Source: Echinicola salinicaeni (lineage in GTDB: Bacteria > Bacteroidota > Bacteroidia > Cytophagales > Cyclobacteriaceae). From it: a stretch of 64,000 nt of DNA. Made by a program: the position numbers and the translations under genes. The notes under the pieces were generated by a model. The model was not told the origin of the DNA and ran no database searches. It saw only the letters and a list, made by a program, of their open reading frames with translations. Position 1 is the stretch's first letter. Every line of letters begins with the position of its first letter. The stretch is taken from positions 469,629-533,628 of the forward strand of contig NZ_JACODZ010000003.1 of assembly GCF_014280965.1 (NCBI RefSeq), written 5' to 3'. Below are positions 48,681 to 57,322 of the stretch, in pieces.

Positions 48681-49847
48681 ATGAAGACTGTTTTTCCTTC
48701 GTCAATTGTCGAACAGACATCTGAATATTATCAGAATAAAATCACTGTTAGGTCCAGGATTATCTATATCAGTATATTAATTCTTATAATAGGAGGCTTT
48801 TGTTGTTTGCCGTTTATAGAGGTAGATGTGTCAGTGAAGGGAGAAGGGAAGTTTCAAACCTCTTTGAGTAGAAATGAGATTTATGCGCCTATTTCTGGAA
48901 GGGTTTCATCTATCAATATTGTCGAAAACGGTTCTGTCCAAAAAGGCAGTATTTTGGCCGAAATCAAATCTGATCAAGTGGATTTAGAAATAGATGGACT
49001 TGAAAGCCGGGGAGGGCAAGTGCAGGAATTTATCGCTGATCTTAAAAAGTTGATGGAGGTAAGTCCTAATAATACCAGTGATTTTTCTCCACGGGATTTG
49101 AAGTCCAAATATTATAAGGCTGCCTATTATGAGTATAATTCAGAAGTGCAGCAGCTTCGGAATGTTCTTGAAAAGGAGAAGCGGGATGTAAAAAGGGCAA
49201 AGTTGTTATTTGATAGTAGGGCATTGTCGTTAGCCGAATATGATGAAATCAGGGCTAAGTTTGAGCGTGCATTGACAAATTTAGATCTTTTTCAGAGTAA
49301 AAAGCTTTCTATTTGGGAACAAGAGTTGGCCAGCTACCAACGAGAATTGGCAAAACTGGGTAATAGTAAAAAATTACTTAGGGACAGGCTTCATCAATTT
49401 AAGATTATCGCCGGTGTTTCAGGAACTATAGTGAATTTTGAAAATATTAGACCTGGTGATTTTGTCTTTGCCAATCAAAAAATAGCAGAAATTTCTCCTG
49501 ATAGTACCTTAAAAGCAGTGACCTTTCTTTCTCCTGCGGACATTGCTTTTGTAAGGGCTGGACAAAAAGTCCTTTTTCAAGTGGATGCCTATGATTATAA
49601 TCAATGGGGTTTACTAGAAGGGGTGGTAAGTGAGATCAGCAAAGATTTGCAGATGATTTCGGAAAATGAAGTGGCATTTAGGGTTGTCTGTAATTTAAAG
49701 CAAAATGCTTTAAGTCTTCAAAATGGAATTGAGGGAGAAGTGAGGCGTGGAATGACTTTTAAGAGCCGTTTTTTGGTGACTCGTAGGAGTTTATATCAAT
49801 TATTGTATGATCAGGTGGATAATTGGTTAAATCCTGCTGTGGAATAA
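48681..49847 (+). CDS. HlyD-family periplasmic adaptor of a peptide exporter
   Basis: This 388-residue membrane fusion protein has one N-terminal membrane helix (about 26-46). A first lipoyl half follows (NEIYAPISGRVSSINIVENGSVQKGSILAEI, in part), then a long alpha-helical hairpin (about 85-225), a second lipoyl half (IIAGVSGTIVNFENIRPGDFVFANQKIAEI) and beta domains. It would join the C39 ABC transporter encoded 19 bases downstream to an outer membrane channel, which is not encoded nearby. This is the first gene of the export cassette. Confidence 0.9.
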   Translation: MKTVFPSSIVEQTSEYYQNKITVRSRIIYISILILIIGGFCCLPFIEVDVSVKGEGKFQTSLSRNEIYAPISGRVSSINIVENGSVQKGSILAEIKSDQVDLEIDGLESRGGQVQEFIADLKKLMEVSPNNTSDFSPRDLKSKYYKAAYYEYNSEVQQLRNVLEKEKRDVKRAKLLFDSRALSLAEYDEIRAKFERALTNLDLFQSKKLSIWEQELASYQRELAKLGNSKKLLRDRLHQFKIIAGVSGTIVNFENIRPGDFVFANQKIAEISPDSTLKAVTFLSPADIAFVRAGQKVLFQVDAYDYNQWGLLEGVVSEISKDLQMISENEVAFRVVCNLKQNALSLQNGIEGEVRRGMTFKSRFLVTRRSLYQLLYDQVDNWLNPAVE

Positions 49848-49866
49848 AATCTGAAAAGCATAATTA

Positions 49867-52005
49867 ATGGGGATTAGAATAAAACAAAGGGATATAACAG
49901 ATTGTGGGGCAGCTTGTCTGGCTTCCGTTGCCGGCTACTATAAGTTAAGGATACCTCTTTCAAAGATCAGATTATTGGCCTCTACTGGGCAAAAAGGCAC
50001 CAATGTTTTAGGCTTGGTAGAAGCTTCAGAAAAGTTGGGTTTTTCTGCGAAAGCACTGAAGGGTAATTTTGAAAGTCTGGGCTTATCGCCGAAGCCTACT
50101 ATTGTTCACTTGAAGATCAATAAGGCCTTGCACCATTATATGGTGGTGTATAAGATAGGGAGGAAATCGGTCAAACTCATGGATCCCTTGGATGGGAGTA
50201 TAAAAAAAATAAGCCATGAGGAGTTTAAAAAGGTTTGGACAGGGGTGATGGTGATATTAATGCCGAATGAGACCTTTAAAGCTGCAGACCATACTGTTTC
50301 GGTAAGCAGGAGATTTTGGTTTTTGATCAGCCCACATAAAAGTGTGCTTTTGCAAACCCTGGTTGGAGCTTTGATTTACTCAATTTTGGGCTTATCCATA
50401 TCTGTTTATTTGCAGAAAATTGTTGATAATGTATTTATAGACAGAAATGCTAATTTGCTTAATTTGATGAGTGTGGCCATGGTGGTCTTGCTATTGTTTC
50501 AAGTTTTCATAGGAGGTTATAATAAGATTTTTGCCCTTAAAGTTGGGCAAAAAATTGATGCCCGTTTGATTTTGGGCTATTATAAACATTTAATGACTTT
50601 GCCCCAACGGTTTTTTGATACCATGAGGGTGGTGGAGGTGATTTCAAGGATTAATGATGCCGTTAAGATTCGCTCATTTATCAATGAGGTTTCTGTAAAT
50701 CTAATGGTGAATACTTTTATCGTACTGTTTTCCTTTGCTTTGATGTTTGCTTTGTACTGGAAGCTGGCATTGGTTATGACTTTTTTGATACCTTTTTATA
50801 TTTTGATTTATTTCCTGACCAATAAGGTTAATAGAAAGGTGGAGCGTACTTTGATGGAAAGATCTGCCAATTTGGAATCTCAGATGGTTGAATCGGTTCG
50901 GTCTGTAGGTTTGATAAAAAAGTTTGGGGTTGAAGACTATGCCAAGTTGAGGACAGAGGCAAAGTTTGTGTCTGTCTTGGAAGGGGTGTATAAATCGGGG
51001 CGTAATAATGTGTTTTCGACAAATGCCACTGATTTAATATTAAGACTGTTCACTATAGTGTTGCTTTGGGTTGGTGCAAGATATGTAATTGGAAATGAAA
51101 TCAGCCCTGGAGAGTTAGTGGCTTTTTATGCTATAATGGGGTACTTGACTACTCCGATTGCGAGTTTGGTAGGGATGAATAAATCTGTTAATAATGCGAT
51201 GATCGCGGCGGATCGTTTATTTGAGATTCTGGATTTGGAAATGGAAGAGGATGCTGCCGAGAAATTTGATCTTGAGCCGTCATCAATGGGGGATATTGTT
51301 TTCCAGAATGTTTCTTTTAGATATGGAAGTCACGCTAAAGTTTTTGATGGTCTGGATTTGCGTATCCCCAAAGGAAAAGTTACCGGAATAATAGGAGAGA
51401 GTGGTTCTGGGAAGTCCACATTACTGGCTCTTATGCAACATATCTATCCCGTAACTTCTGGTCAAATAAAAATAGGGCAATACGATATCGCTTATGTGAG
51501 TCACCATAGTTTAAGGAGGCAAATCGCTGTAGTTCCTCAGCAAGTTGAGTTAGTTTCGGGGAGTTTAATAGAGAATATTGCTTTTGGTGATCTTCGGCCA
51601 GATGTAAAGAAAATCATTGAAATTTGTCATTTGCTTGGTATGTCAAGTTTTATTGAAGCCCTTCCTGATGGGATTTCTAGCCATTTGGGAGAATATGGTG
51701 TTAGTTTATCTGGGGGGCAAAGGCAATTGGTCTCAATAGCGAGAGCGCTTTACCGGGATCCAGAGATTTTGATTCTGGATGAGGCCAGTGCATCATTAGA
51801 TCCAAAAGCCGAGAAAAACTTGCAGTCAGTAATAAAGTTGTTGTCAAATCGAGGAAAAACCATTATTTTCATTACCCATCATCTTACTTCTGTAAAGAAC
51901 TTTGACCAAATTATTGTTATGGATAATGGAAGAGTGGTGGAGCAAGGTTCACATGATTCTCTTGTTGGTTTAGAAGGCCGGTACCATGAGATGATTTTTA
52001 GTTAA
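49867..52005 (+). CDS. Peptidase (C39) domain ABC transporter
   Basis: This 712-residue transporter has three parts. The N-terminal C39 cysteine peptidase (residues 1-135) cuts double-glycine leaders. Its oxyanion Gln7, catalytic Cys13 (TDCGAAC), His90 (HHYMVVY) and Asp106 (DPLDG) are all present, so it should be active. A six-helix membrane domain follows (about 150-440). The ATPase domain has Walker A GESGSGKST (510-518), signature LSGGQ (614-618) and Walker B LILDEA (635-640). It exports a peptide after leader removal. The best candidate substrate is the helix-turn-helix protein 33 bases downstream. Confidence 0.95.
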   Translation: MGIRIKQRDITDCGAACLASVAGYYKLRIPLSKIRLLASTGQKGTNVLGLVEASEKLGFSAKALKGNFESLGLSPKPTIVHLKINKALHHYMVVYKIGRKSVKLMDPLDGSIKKISHEEFKKVWTGVMVILMPNETFKAADHTVSVSRRFWFLISPHKSVLLQTLVGALIYSILGLSISVYLQKIVDNVFIDRNANLLNLMSVAMVVLLLFQVFIGGYNKIFALKVGQKIDARLILGYYKHLMTLPQRFFDTMRVVEVISRINDAVKIRSFINEVSVNLMVNTFIVLFSFALMFALYWKLALVMTFLIPFYILIYFLTNKVNRKVERTLMERSANLESQMVESVRSVGLIKKFGVEDYAKLRTEAKFVSVLEGVYKSGRNNVFSTNATDLILRLFTIVLLWVGARYVIGNEISPGELVAFYAIMGYLTTPIASLVGMNKSVNNAMIAADRLFEILDLEMEEDAAEKFDLEPSSMGDIVFQNVSFRYGSHAKVFDGLDLRIPKGKVTGIIGESGSGKSTLLALMQHIYPVTSGQIKIGQYDIAYVSHHSLRRQIAVVPQQVELVSGSLIENIAFGDLRPDVKKIIEICHLLGMSSFIEALPDGISSHLGEYGVSLSGGQRQLVSIARALYRDPEILILDEASASLDPKAEKNLQSVIKLLSNRGKTIIFITHHLTSVKNFDQIIVMDNGRVVEQGSHDSLVGLEGRYHEMIFS

Positions 52006-52038
52006 CATAAGCTTTGTAGAATTTTAAATTGATTTATT

Positions 52039-52368
52039 ATGAATTTCATAAAGCATATTGAGCGAATTCAATTAATAAATAAATTGATCAAGGAAGGGAA
52101 AACAGGTAGTCCTGAGGAACTTTCCTCAAGGTTGGGAATTAGTAGAAGGCAGCTTTATAATCATTTGGAAAGTCTCAAGGATATGGGCTTGGAAGTTTCC
52201 TATTCAAGAAAGCTCAATAGTTTTTATTATGTGGACGAGAAGCATTTGGAGATGAATTTTAGTCTGAAGGTAATAGGTCCTGAAGAAGTTGAAAGTATCT
52301 ATGGAGGAGTTTATTTGCCGTTTGTTGAAGAAGGAGAATTTGAGTTGGACTGGCTCGGGAGTTGGTGA
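52039..52368 (+). CDS. Helix-turn-helix protein with C-terminal double-glycine leader-like motif
   Basis: This 109-residue protein has an N-terminal winged helix-turn-helix of the HTH_11 type (about residues 5-62; GSPEELSSRLGISRRQLYNH is the recognition part). A linker (63-71) leads to a stretch that fits a bacteriocin-type leader. Ile79 is at -12, Glu83 at -8, Val84 at -7, Ile87 at -4 and Gly89-Gly90 at -2/-1. After the GG come 19 residues, rich in Glu/Asp and aromatic residues, without cysteine, ending in LGSW. The gene directly follows a C39 peptidase transporter, whose only visible nearby substrate it is. It may be a regulator, a precursor peptide, or both. The HTH is clear; the leader role is inference. 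Confidence 0.8.
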   Translation: MNFIKHIERIQLINKLIKEGKTGSPEELSSRLGISRRQLYNHLESLKDMGLEVSYSRKLNSFYYVDEKHLEMNFSLKVIGPEEVESIYGGVYLPFVEEGEFELDWLGSW

Positions 52369-52568
52369 GTTTGATTGATAAGGCTCGTAACCCAAAGAGA
52401 ATATTAGAAAACAAAGGGAGAGTCCACTAATTGAAAGAGTGTTTTAATTTTTCCTATTTATTAGTAGGCTTTATTTTTTGAGACAAAAACCGAGGCTTTT
52501 TTGTCTTAGCATGATCCTTTTTGGATGCCTTTCGAAAAAAAACGCTTGATTTTTGGAAGAAATTTTAT

Positions 52569-52589
52569 CCGTGCAAGTTAAGTGCACGG
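52569..52589. repeat. Perfect inverted repeat
   Basis: CCGTGCA-N7-TGCACGG gives a 7-base GC-rich stem. There is no T run, so it is a structural or binding element rather than a terminator. Confidence 0.6.
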
Positions 52590-52705
52590 AGCCCCTTTAT
52601 CTTAGTATTAAGATTTAAGGATGATCAAAAATAAGAAAAATGATTGTCCTACAATTTAACCAAGCACAGTAAGCATAATTAATAAAATTTTAAAGATAAT
52701 TTTTT

Positions 52706-52738
52706 AGCACTAATGATGTTGGTGACTTATTTAGTGCT
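52706..52738. repeat. Inverted repeat upstream of the terminator
   Basis: AGCACTAA and TTAGTGCT form an 8-base stem around a 17-base loop, 18 bases before the terminator stem. Confidence 0.55.
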
Positions 52739-52754
52739 CGTGTTGATTAACGTC

Positions 52755-52787
52755 AGAGGGATACATGTGTGGTGTATCCCTTTTTTT
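52755..52787 (+). terminator. Orphan rho-independent terminator
   Basis: AGGGATACA (52757-52765) and TGTATCCCT (52773-52781) form a perfect stem followed by TTTTTTT. It lies about 390 bases beyond the helix-turn-helix gene and so ends either a long 3' region or a separate RNA. Confidence 0.85.
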
Positions 52788-53142
52788 AGGTTAAAAATAT
52801 CTTATCAATATAGTGTGTTATTGGGTAATATGCTAAGATATAGGTGTTTGTTTTAAAAATAAGAATGGGTGAAGTCCTTTGTATGATTATTGTTTATACT
52901 TTTTCCTGTTTATTGTTCGTTTTGTTAATTACAGAATGGGGCTTTTTAGAATAAAAATTTTGTTTCATTGGTAATTAAACCCGAATCGCATTTGATATAA
53001 CCCAACCGTATTACCTTAGAGAAATTTGTTTGGGAATGCTATTAGTAATATTTTTATTCATTAGGGATTAAAGTAATTATTGCATTTGTTTAAAAAGTTC
53101 AATTTCTTGGGCTTCTATATAATTTTAATTTAAACATTCAGT

Positions 53143-54471
53143 ATGAAAAAGTTTGCACTTTTGATGTTGTGGGCCTGTTCTGTATGCTCACCAATCATCG
53201 CACAGAATGATATTGAATTCAGAGAGTTTACGCTTGATAATGGTCTTCATGTGATCATGCACAAAGATAACAGTACCCCGATTGTGGTGACCTCTGTTCT
53301 ATATCATGTTGGGTCCAAAAATGAGAATCCAGAAAGAACTGGCTTTGCCCATTTTTTTGAGCATTTGTTATTTGAAGGTAGTGAGCATATAGGCCGAGGT
53401 GAATATTCGAAAAAAATTCAATCTGAGGGAGGAACACTAAACGCATATACCAGTAATGATATTACTTATTATTACGAGTCCTTACCATCCAATAAGTTGG
53501 AAATGGCTTTGTATATGGAGAGTGAGCGAATGCTTCATGCTAAAATTGACGAAGAGGGTGTTGAAACCCAAAGAGAGGTAGTAAAGGAGGAAAAAAGACA
53601 ACGTTATGATAATCAGCCCTATGGGACTATTTTGCCGGAAACACTAAAAAGGGCTTATGCTGAACATCCTTACCAATGGGCACCTATTGGCTCGTTGGAG
53701 CACTTGAATGAAGCTTCTTTGGATGAGTTTATGGATTTTTATAAATCATTTTATGTTCCGAATAATGCTACATTAACCATTGCTGGTGATATAGATTATG
53801 CTCAAACAGAGGAATGGGTAAAGATGTATTTTTCTGAAATTCCAGCAGGTGCCAAAGAGATCTATCGGCCATCTATAGAGGAGCCCAAAAAAGTAACAGA
53901 GATCAGGGATGTCGTTTATGATAATATCCAAATACCTGCGGTGATCCAAGCATACAATTTGCCTCCTAAAAATGATCCTGACTCTTACGCTATGGATATG
54001 TTATCGACCTATTTAACAGGTGGTAATTCTTCTTTAATGACCAAGGAATTGGTGGACAAACAGCAAAAAGCCTTGGCAGTAGCCGCTATTCCCCTTGATT
54101 TGGAGGATGGAGGTATCTTTATTATGTATGGAATTACCAATATGGGTATTAAGGCAGAGGATTTGGAATCTGAAATCGATCTTTTGGTAAAGCAAGTTCA
54201 GGATGAAGGTGTTTCGGAACAAGATTTTAAAAAGCTACAAAATATCATCGAGAATGATTTGGTCAGCAAGAATGCTACCATGTCTGGGATAGCCCAAAAC
54301 CTTTCGCAGTCTCATGTTTTTTATGGGGACACCGATCATATTAACAATGAGCTGGAATTGTATAGAGATGTTAGTAGGGAAGATTTGCAGAGAGTGGCTA
54401 AGAAATACTTGACCTTGGATGGTAGGGTTGTACTTTATTACCTCCCCAAGTCTGAACAAAATCAACAATAG
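53143..54471 (+). CDS. M16 family zinc metallopeptidase, catalytic subunit
   Basis: This 442-residue exported protein has a signal peptide (about residues 1-21) and the inverted zinc motif HFFEH at 70-74, with a downstream Glu ligand near residues 149-150 (VVKEEKR). The second domain lacks the Arg/Tyr substrate-binding motif seen in the next gene. It looks like the catalytic half of a two-subunit M16 peptidase of the periplasm. The stop overlaps a GTG of the following frame; the next gene's likely ATG is 24 bases further on. Confidence 0.93.
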   Translation: MKKFALLMLWACSVCSPIIAQNDIEFREFTLDNGLHVIMHKDNSTPIVVTSVLYHVGSKNENPERTGFAHFFEHLLFEGSEHIGRGEYSKKIQSEGGTLNAYTSNDITYYYESLPSNKLEMALYMESERMLHAKIDEEGVETQREVVKEEKRQRYDNQPYGTILPETLKRAYAEHPYQWAPIGSLEHLNEASLDEFMDFYKSFYVPNNATLTIAGDIDYAQTEEWVKMYFSEIPAGAKEIYRPSIEEPKKVTEIRDVVYDNIQIPAVIQAYNLPPKNDPDSYAMDMLSTYLTGGNSSLMTKELVDKQQKALAVAAIPLDLEDGGIFIMYGITNMGIKAEDLESEIDLLVKQVQDEGVSEQDFKKLQNIIENDLVSKNATMSGIAQNLSQSHVFYGDTDHINNELELYRDVSREDLQRVAKKYLTLDGRVVLYYLPKSEQNQQ

Positions 54472-54494
54472 TGAATGACAACTTTGTGACAGTT

Positions 54495-56543
54495 ATGAAA
54501 AAGACATATATATATATCCTAATCTGCATGGTCCTATCAACAGTGGGATATGCACAAGTAGATAGAAGTAAATATCCCGAACCAGGTCCGGCTCCTAAGA
54601 TTGAGCTGGAAGATCCAGCGACATTTACCTTGGACAATGGATTGAAGGTTTTTGTGGTTGAAAACCACAAATTGCCAAGAGTAGCTTTTTCCTTGGTGAT
54701 CAATAGAGACCCGATTTTAGAGAAAGAGAAGGCTGGTATGACTGGATTTGTTGGTGACATGCTAACCGCTGGTACAAGTAATAGAAGCAAAGATGAACTG
54801 GATGAAGAGGTTGATTTTATCGGTGCTTCCTTGAGTGCCGGTTCCACATCGATTTACGCATCTTCTTTGAAAAAACATCAAGGTAAGATATTGGACTTGA
54901 TGGCTGATGTGCTGTATAATCCTATATTTCCTCAGGAGGAGTTGGATAAGCTGAAAAAGCAAGCAATTACTGCTTTAGCTACATCAAAGGATGATCCTAA
55001 TTCGATTAGTGGAAAGCTAACAGCTGCTTTGGTGTTTGGCAAGGATCATCCTTATGGGGAAATTCAAACAGAGGAAACCTTAGAAAATATCACTGTTGAG
55101 GATATTGAAACTTATTATCAAACTTACTTTAAGCCGAATATAGCCTATTTGGCAATTGTGGGGGATATAGATAAGAAAGAAGCTGAAAAAGTAGTAAAAG
55201 ACCACTTTTCAAAATGGGAAAGAGGAGAAGTACCAGAGTTGAATTATGAAATGCCATCATTGCCCGAAAATAATAGAGTAGCACTTGTGGATAGGTCGGC
55301 TTCAGTGCAATCTGTTATTGATATTACCTATCCATTGGAAATGAGTTTGAACAATGATGAATATCTCGATACCAGGGTCTTGAATTATATTTTGGGTGGA
55401 GGTTCTACTTCACGTTTGTTTATGAATTTAAGGGAAGATAAGGGATATACCTATGGGGCATATTCGTCTATTGGTTCTGATAAATTGGTGACTAGCTTTT
55501 CAGCAGGAGCTTCTGTAAGAACTGCAGTAACTGATTCTGCTATTCATGAATTTATTTATGAAATTCACAGAATAGTGGAAGAAGGAGTAAATGAGGAAGA
55601 ACTGGATGCTGCTAAGGCAAGTTTGAGCGGGAGTTTTGGTAGGGCTTTAGAAAGTCCGTCCACTTTGGCCAATTTTGCCATAAATATTGACCGTTATGAT
55701 CTTCCAAAGGATTTTTATACCACTTATTTACAAAGATTAAGTGCGCTAACCGTTGATGATATCAATAGAGCAGCAAAGAAGTATATCAAACCTGAAAATA
55801 TGTACATCACTATTGTGGGCAATGGTTCTGACCTTAAGGGAAAGCTGGAACAATTTGGGGAAGTGAGCTTGTTTGATAATCAAGGAAACCCTGCTAAGGA
55901 AATCGAGATGACGGATGCTAATATTACCGCTGAAAAGGTGATTGGCAAGTATATAGATGCTATTGGAGGTGAGGATGCAGTGAGTTCTTTGGAAACCGCC
56001 AAAATAGTGATGAAGGCTGAAGTACAAGGTCAGGTTATTGAAATGACGGTTCTTTATGATGATCCTGGTATGCGTTTTAATCAAAAAGTGGCCATGATGG
56101 GTAATACAGTTTCCAGTACCACTTTGGCAGACGGAAAGGGCTCAGTGGTAGCAATGGGCAATACGCAGGAGTTGAATGACGAGCAATATGAAGAAGCCAA
56201 GATGAATATGTTTTTGGTGCCAGAATTGCATTATGGAGAATTGATGTATAGTCTAAGTTTGGATGGAATTAAAGATGTAGAAGGTGAGAATGCCTATAAG
56301 GTAGTGGTGTCCAATCCTACAGGAGCAAAAACTGTCAATTATTACAGTGTAGATTCAGGTTTGAAAATAAAGAGTGAGAACGAAAAGTCAGGAGAGATGA
56401 TGTTTTTGGATTACGAAGAGAAGAATGGGGTGTTGTATCCTATGAAAAACATAGTCAAATCTCCCATGATTCCGGTGCCTCTAAATACAACCGTAGAGAG
56501 TTTGGAGTTTAACCCTTCGTTAACAGACGAGGACTTTAAATAA
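54495..56543 (+). CDS. M16 family non-catalytic partner with extra C-terminal domain
   Basis: This protein of 682 residues starts with a signal peptide (MKKTYIYILICMVLSTVGYAQ). The first M16 domain lacks HxxEH (GMTGFVGDML replaces it). The second has the Arg/Tyr motif LREDKGYTYGAYS used for substrate binding. This complements the upstream protein. After the M16 part (about residue 475) an additional domain of about 205 residues begins at ITAEKVIGKYIDAIGG and is repeated as the next gene. ATG 54495 is chosen over GTG 54471 because the signal peptide starts there. Confidence 0.92.
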   Translation: MKKTYIYILICMVLSTVGYAQVDRSKYPEPGPAPKIELEDPATFTLDNGLKVFVVENHKLPRVAFSLVINRDPILEKEKAGMTGFVGDMLTAGTSNRSKDELDEEVDFIGASLSAGSTSIYASSLKKHQGKILDLMADVLYNPIFPQEELDKLKKQAITALATSKDDPNSISGKLTAALVFGKDHPYGEIQTEETLENITVEDIETYYQTYFKPNIAYLAIVGDIDKKEAEKVVKDHFSKWERGEVPELNYEMPSLPENNRVALVDRSASVQSVIDITYPLEMSLNNDEYLDTRVLNYILGGGSTSRLFMNLREDKGYTYGAYSSIGSDKLVTSFSAGASVRTAVTDSAIHEFIYEIHRIVEEGVNEEELDAAKASLSGSFGRALESPSTLANFAINIDRYDLPKDFYTTYLQRLSALTVDDINRAAKKYIKPENMYITIVGNGSDLKGKLEQFGEVSLFDNQGNPAKEIEMTDANITAEKVIGKYIDAIGGEDAVSSLETAKIVMKAEVQGQVIEMTVLYDDPGMRFNQKVAMMGNTVSSTTLADGKGSVVAMGNTQELNDEQYEEAKMNMFLVPELHYGELMYSLSLDGIKDVEGENAYKVVVSNPTGAKTVNYYSVDSGLKIKSENEKSGEMMFLDYEEKNGVLYPMKNIVKSPMIPVPLNTTVESLEFNPSLTDEDFK

Positions 56544-56549
56544 AAATAG

Positions 56550-57275
56550 ATGAAAAGGACGGTTTTAGCCTTGGCTATAATGTTTTCCGGGGCAAATTTT
56601 GAAAGTAGGGCTGTAGTGGAAGGAGATTCCAAAATTCAGCTGGCAAAACAGGAAGTGACCGCTGAAGAAGTAGTGCAAAAATATATTGCTGCGGTAGGCG
56701 GACAAAATGTAGTAAATAATCTTCGCAATTTGGAAATGGTCATGAAGGCTGAGATTCAAGGCATGACCTTGAGTATTAGAGTAGTGACAGATCAAGAAAA
56801 CCATAGGGCTTTGAACCTTACGGAAATGAATGGAAATCAAGTTGCCAAAACCCTGATTAAGGACGGTAAGGGAGTAGTGGTCAGTATGGGACAGGAGCAA
56901 GAAATCAGTGGAGAAAGATTAAATTCGATGAAAAGCCAAACCTATATAATTCCCGAAATGCATTATGAAGATCTGGGATATGAAATGAGTTATGATGGTA
57001 CGGGCGAAGTAGAAGGAGAAAAGGCTCATATTTTATTGCTGAAGGATGCCAATGATGTGGAGACCCGTGAGTTTTATAGTGTTGAATCAGGGCTAAAACT
57101 GATGACTGAATCGGAACTTGCAGGAAAAGTTGTTTATGAGGATTATAAAGATTGGGAAGGAATAATTTTACCATCCAAGATAACCATGTCCAATAGTATG
57201 ATGCCCATGCCCATGGAGGTAAATGTGGTTTCACTGAGGATGAATCAAGAACTGGATGATCAATTATTTGATTGA
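56550..57275 (+). CDS. Exported protein, paralogue of the C-terminal domain of the previous gene
   Basis: This 241-residue protein has a weak N-terminal signal-like segment (MKRTVLALAIMFSGANFES). A domain from residue 36 on matches the C-terminal domain of the M16 partner throughout: VTAEEVVQKYIAAVGG against ITAEKVIGKYIDAIGG, MVMKAEIQG against IVMKAEVQG, YSVESGLKL against YSVDSGLKI. The fold may be related to outer-membrane-lipoprotein-sorting-like domains, which is a guess. It starts 6 bases after the previous stop and ends in a terminator. Confidence 0.75.
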   Translation: MKRTVLALAIMFSGANFESRAVVEGDSKIQLAKQEVTAEEVVQKYIAAVGGQNVVNNLRNLEMVMKAEIQGMTLSIRVVTDQENHRALNLTEMNGNQVAKTLIKDGKGVVVSMGQEQEISGERLNSMKSQTYIIPEMHYEDLGYEMSYDGTGEVEGEKAHILLLKDANDVETREFYSVESGLKLMTESELAGKVVYEDYKDWEGIILPSKITMSNSMMPMPMEVNVVSLRMNQELDDQLFD

Positions 57276-57289
57276 TGAAAATTTATAAG

Positions 57290-57322
57290 CGAAAAGGGAT
57301 CCGATTGGATCCCTTCTTTTTA
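57290..57322 (+). terminator. Terminator of the M16 operon
   Basis: AAGGGATCC and GGATCCCTT form a perfect 9-base stem with a GATT loop, followed by CTTTTT. The doxX-like gene converges on it. Confidence 0.8.

Larger units (their letters stand above)
52369..53142. other. Gene-less region with four hairpins
   Basis: These 774 bases hold no supportable protein gene. Four inverted repeats are seen: 52481-52506, 52569-52589, 52706-52738 and 52757-52781. The last is a terminator. The remainder up to the M16 gene is AT-rich without clear structure. It may be a long 3' untranslated region, a small RNA gene, or hold very small peptides. Confidence 0.6.

Noticed and set aside
52715..52853. A 45-codon ORF starting MMLVTYLVLVLINVRG in the gene-less region after the export cassette
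   Set aside because: It runs through the terminator hairpin and T run and has no ribosome-binding site or GG motif, so it is most likely chance.
52865..52954. A 29-codon hydrophobic ORF (MGEVLCMIIVYTFS...)
   Set aside because: No upstream signal and no leader motif; AT-rich DNA readily gives hydrophobic short frames.
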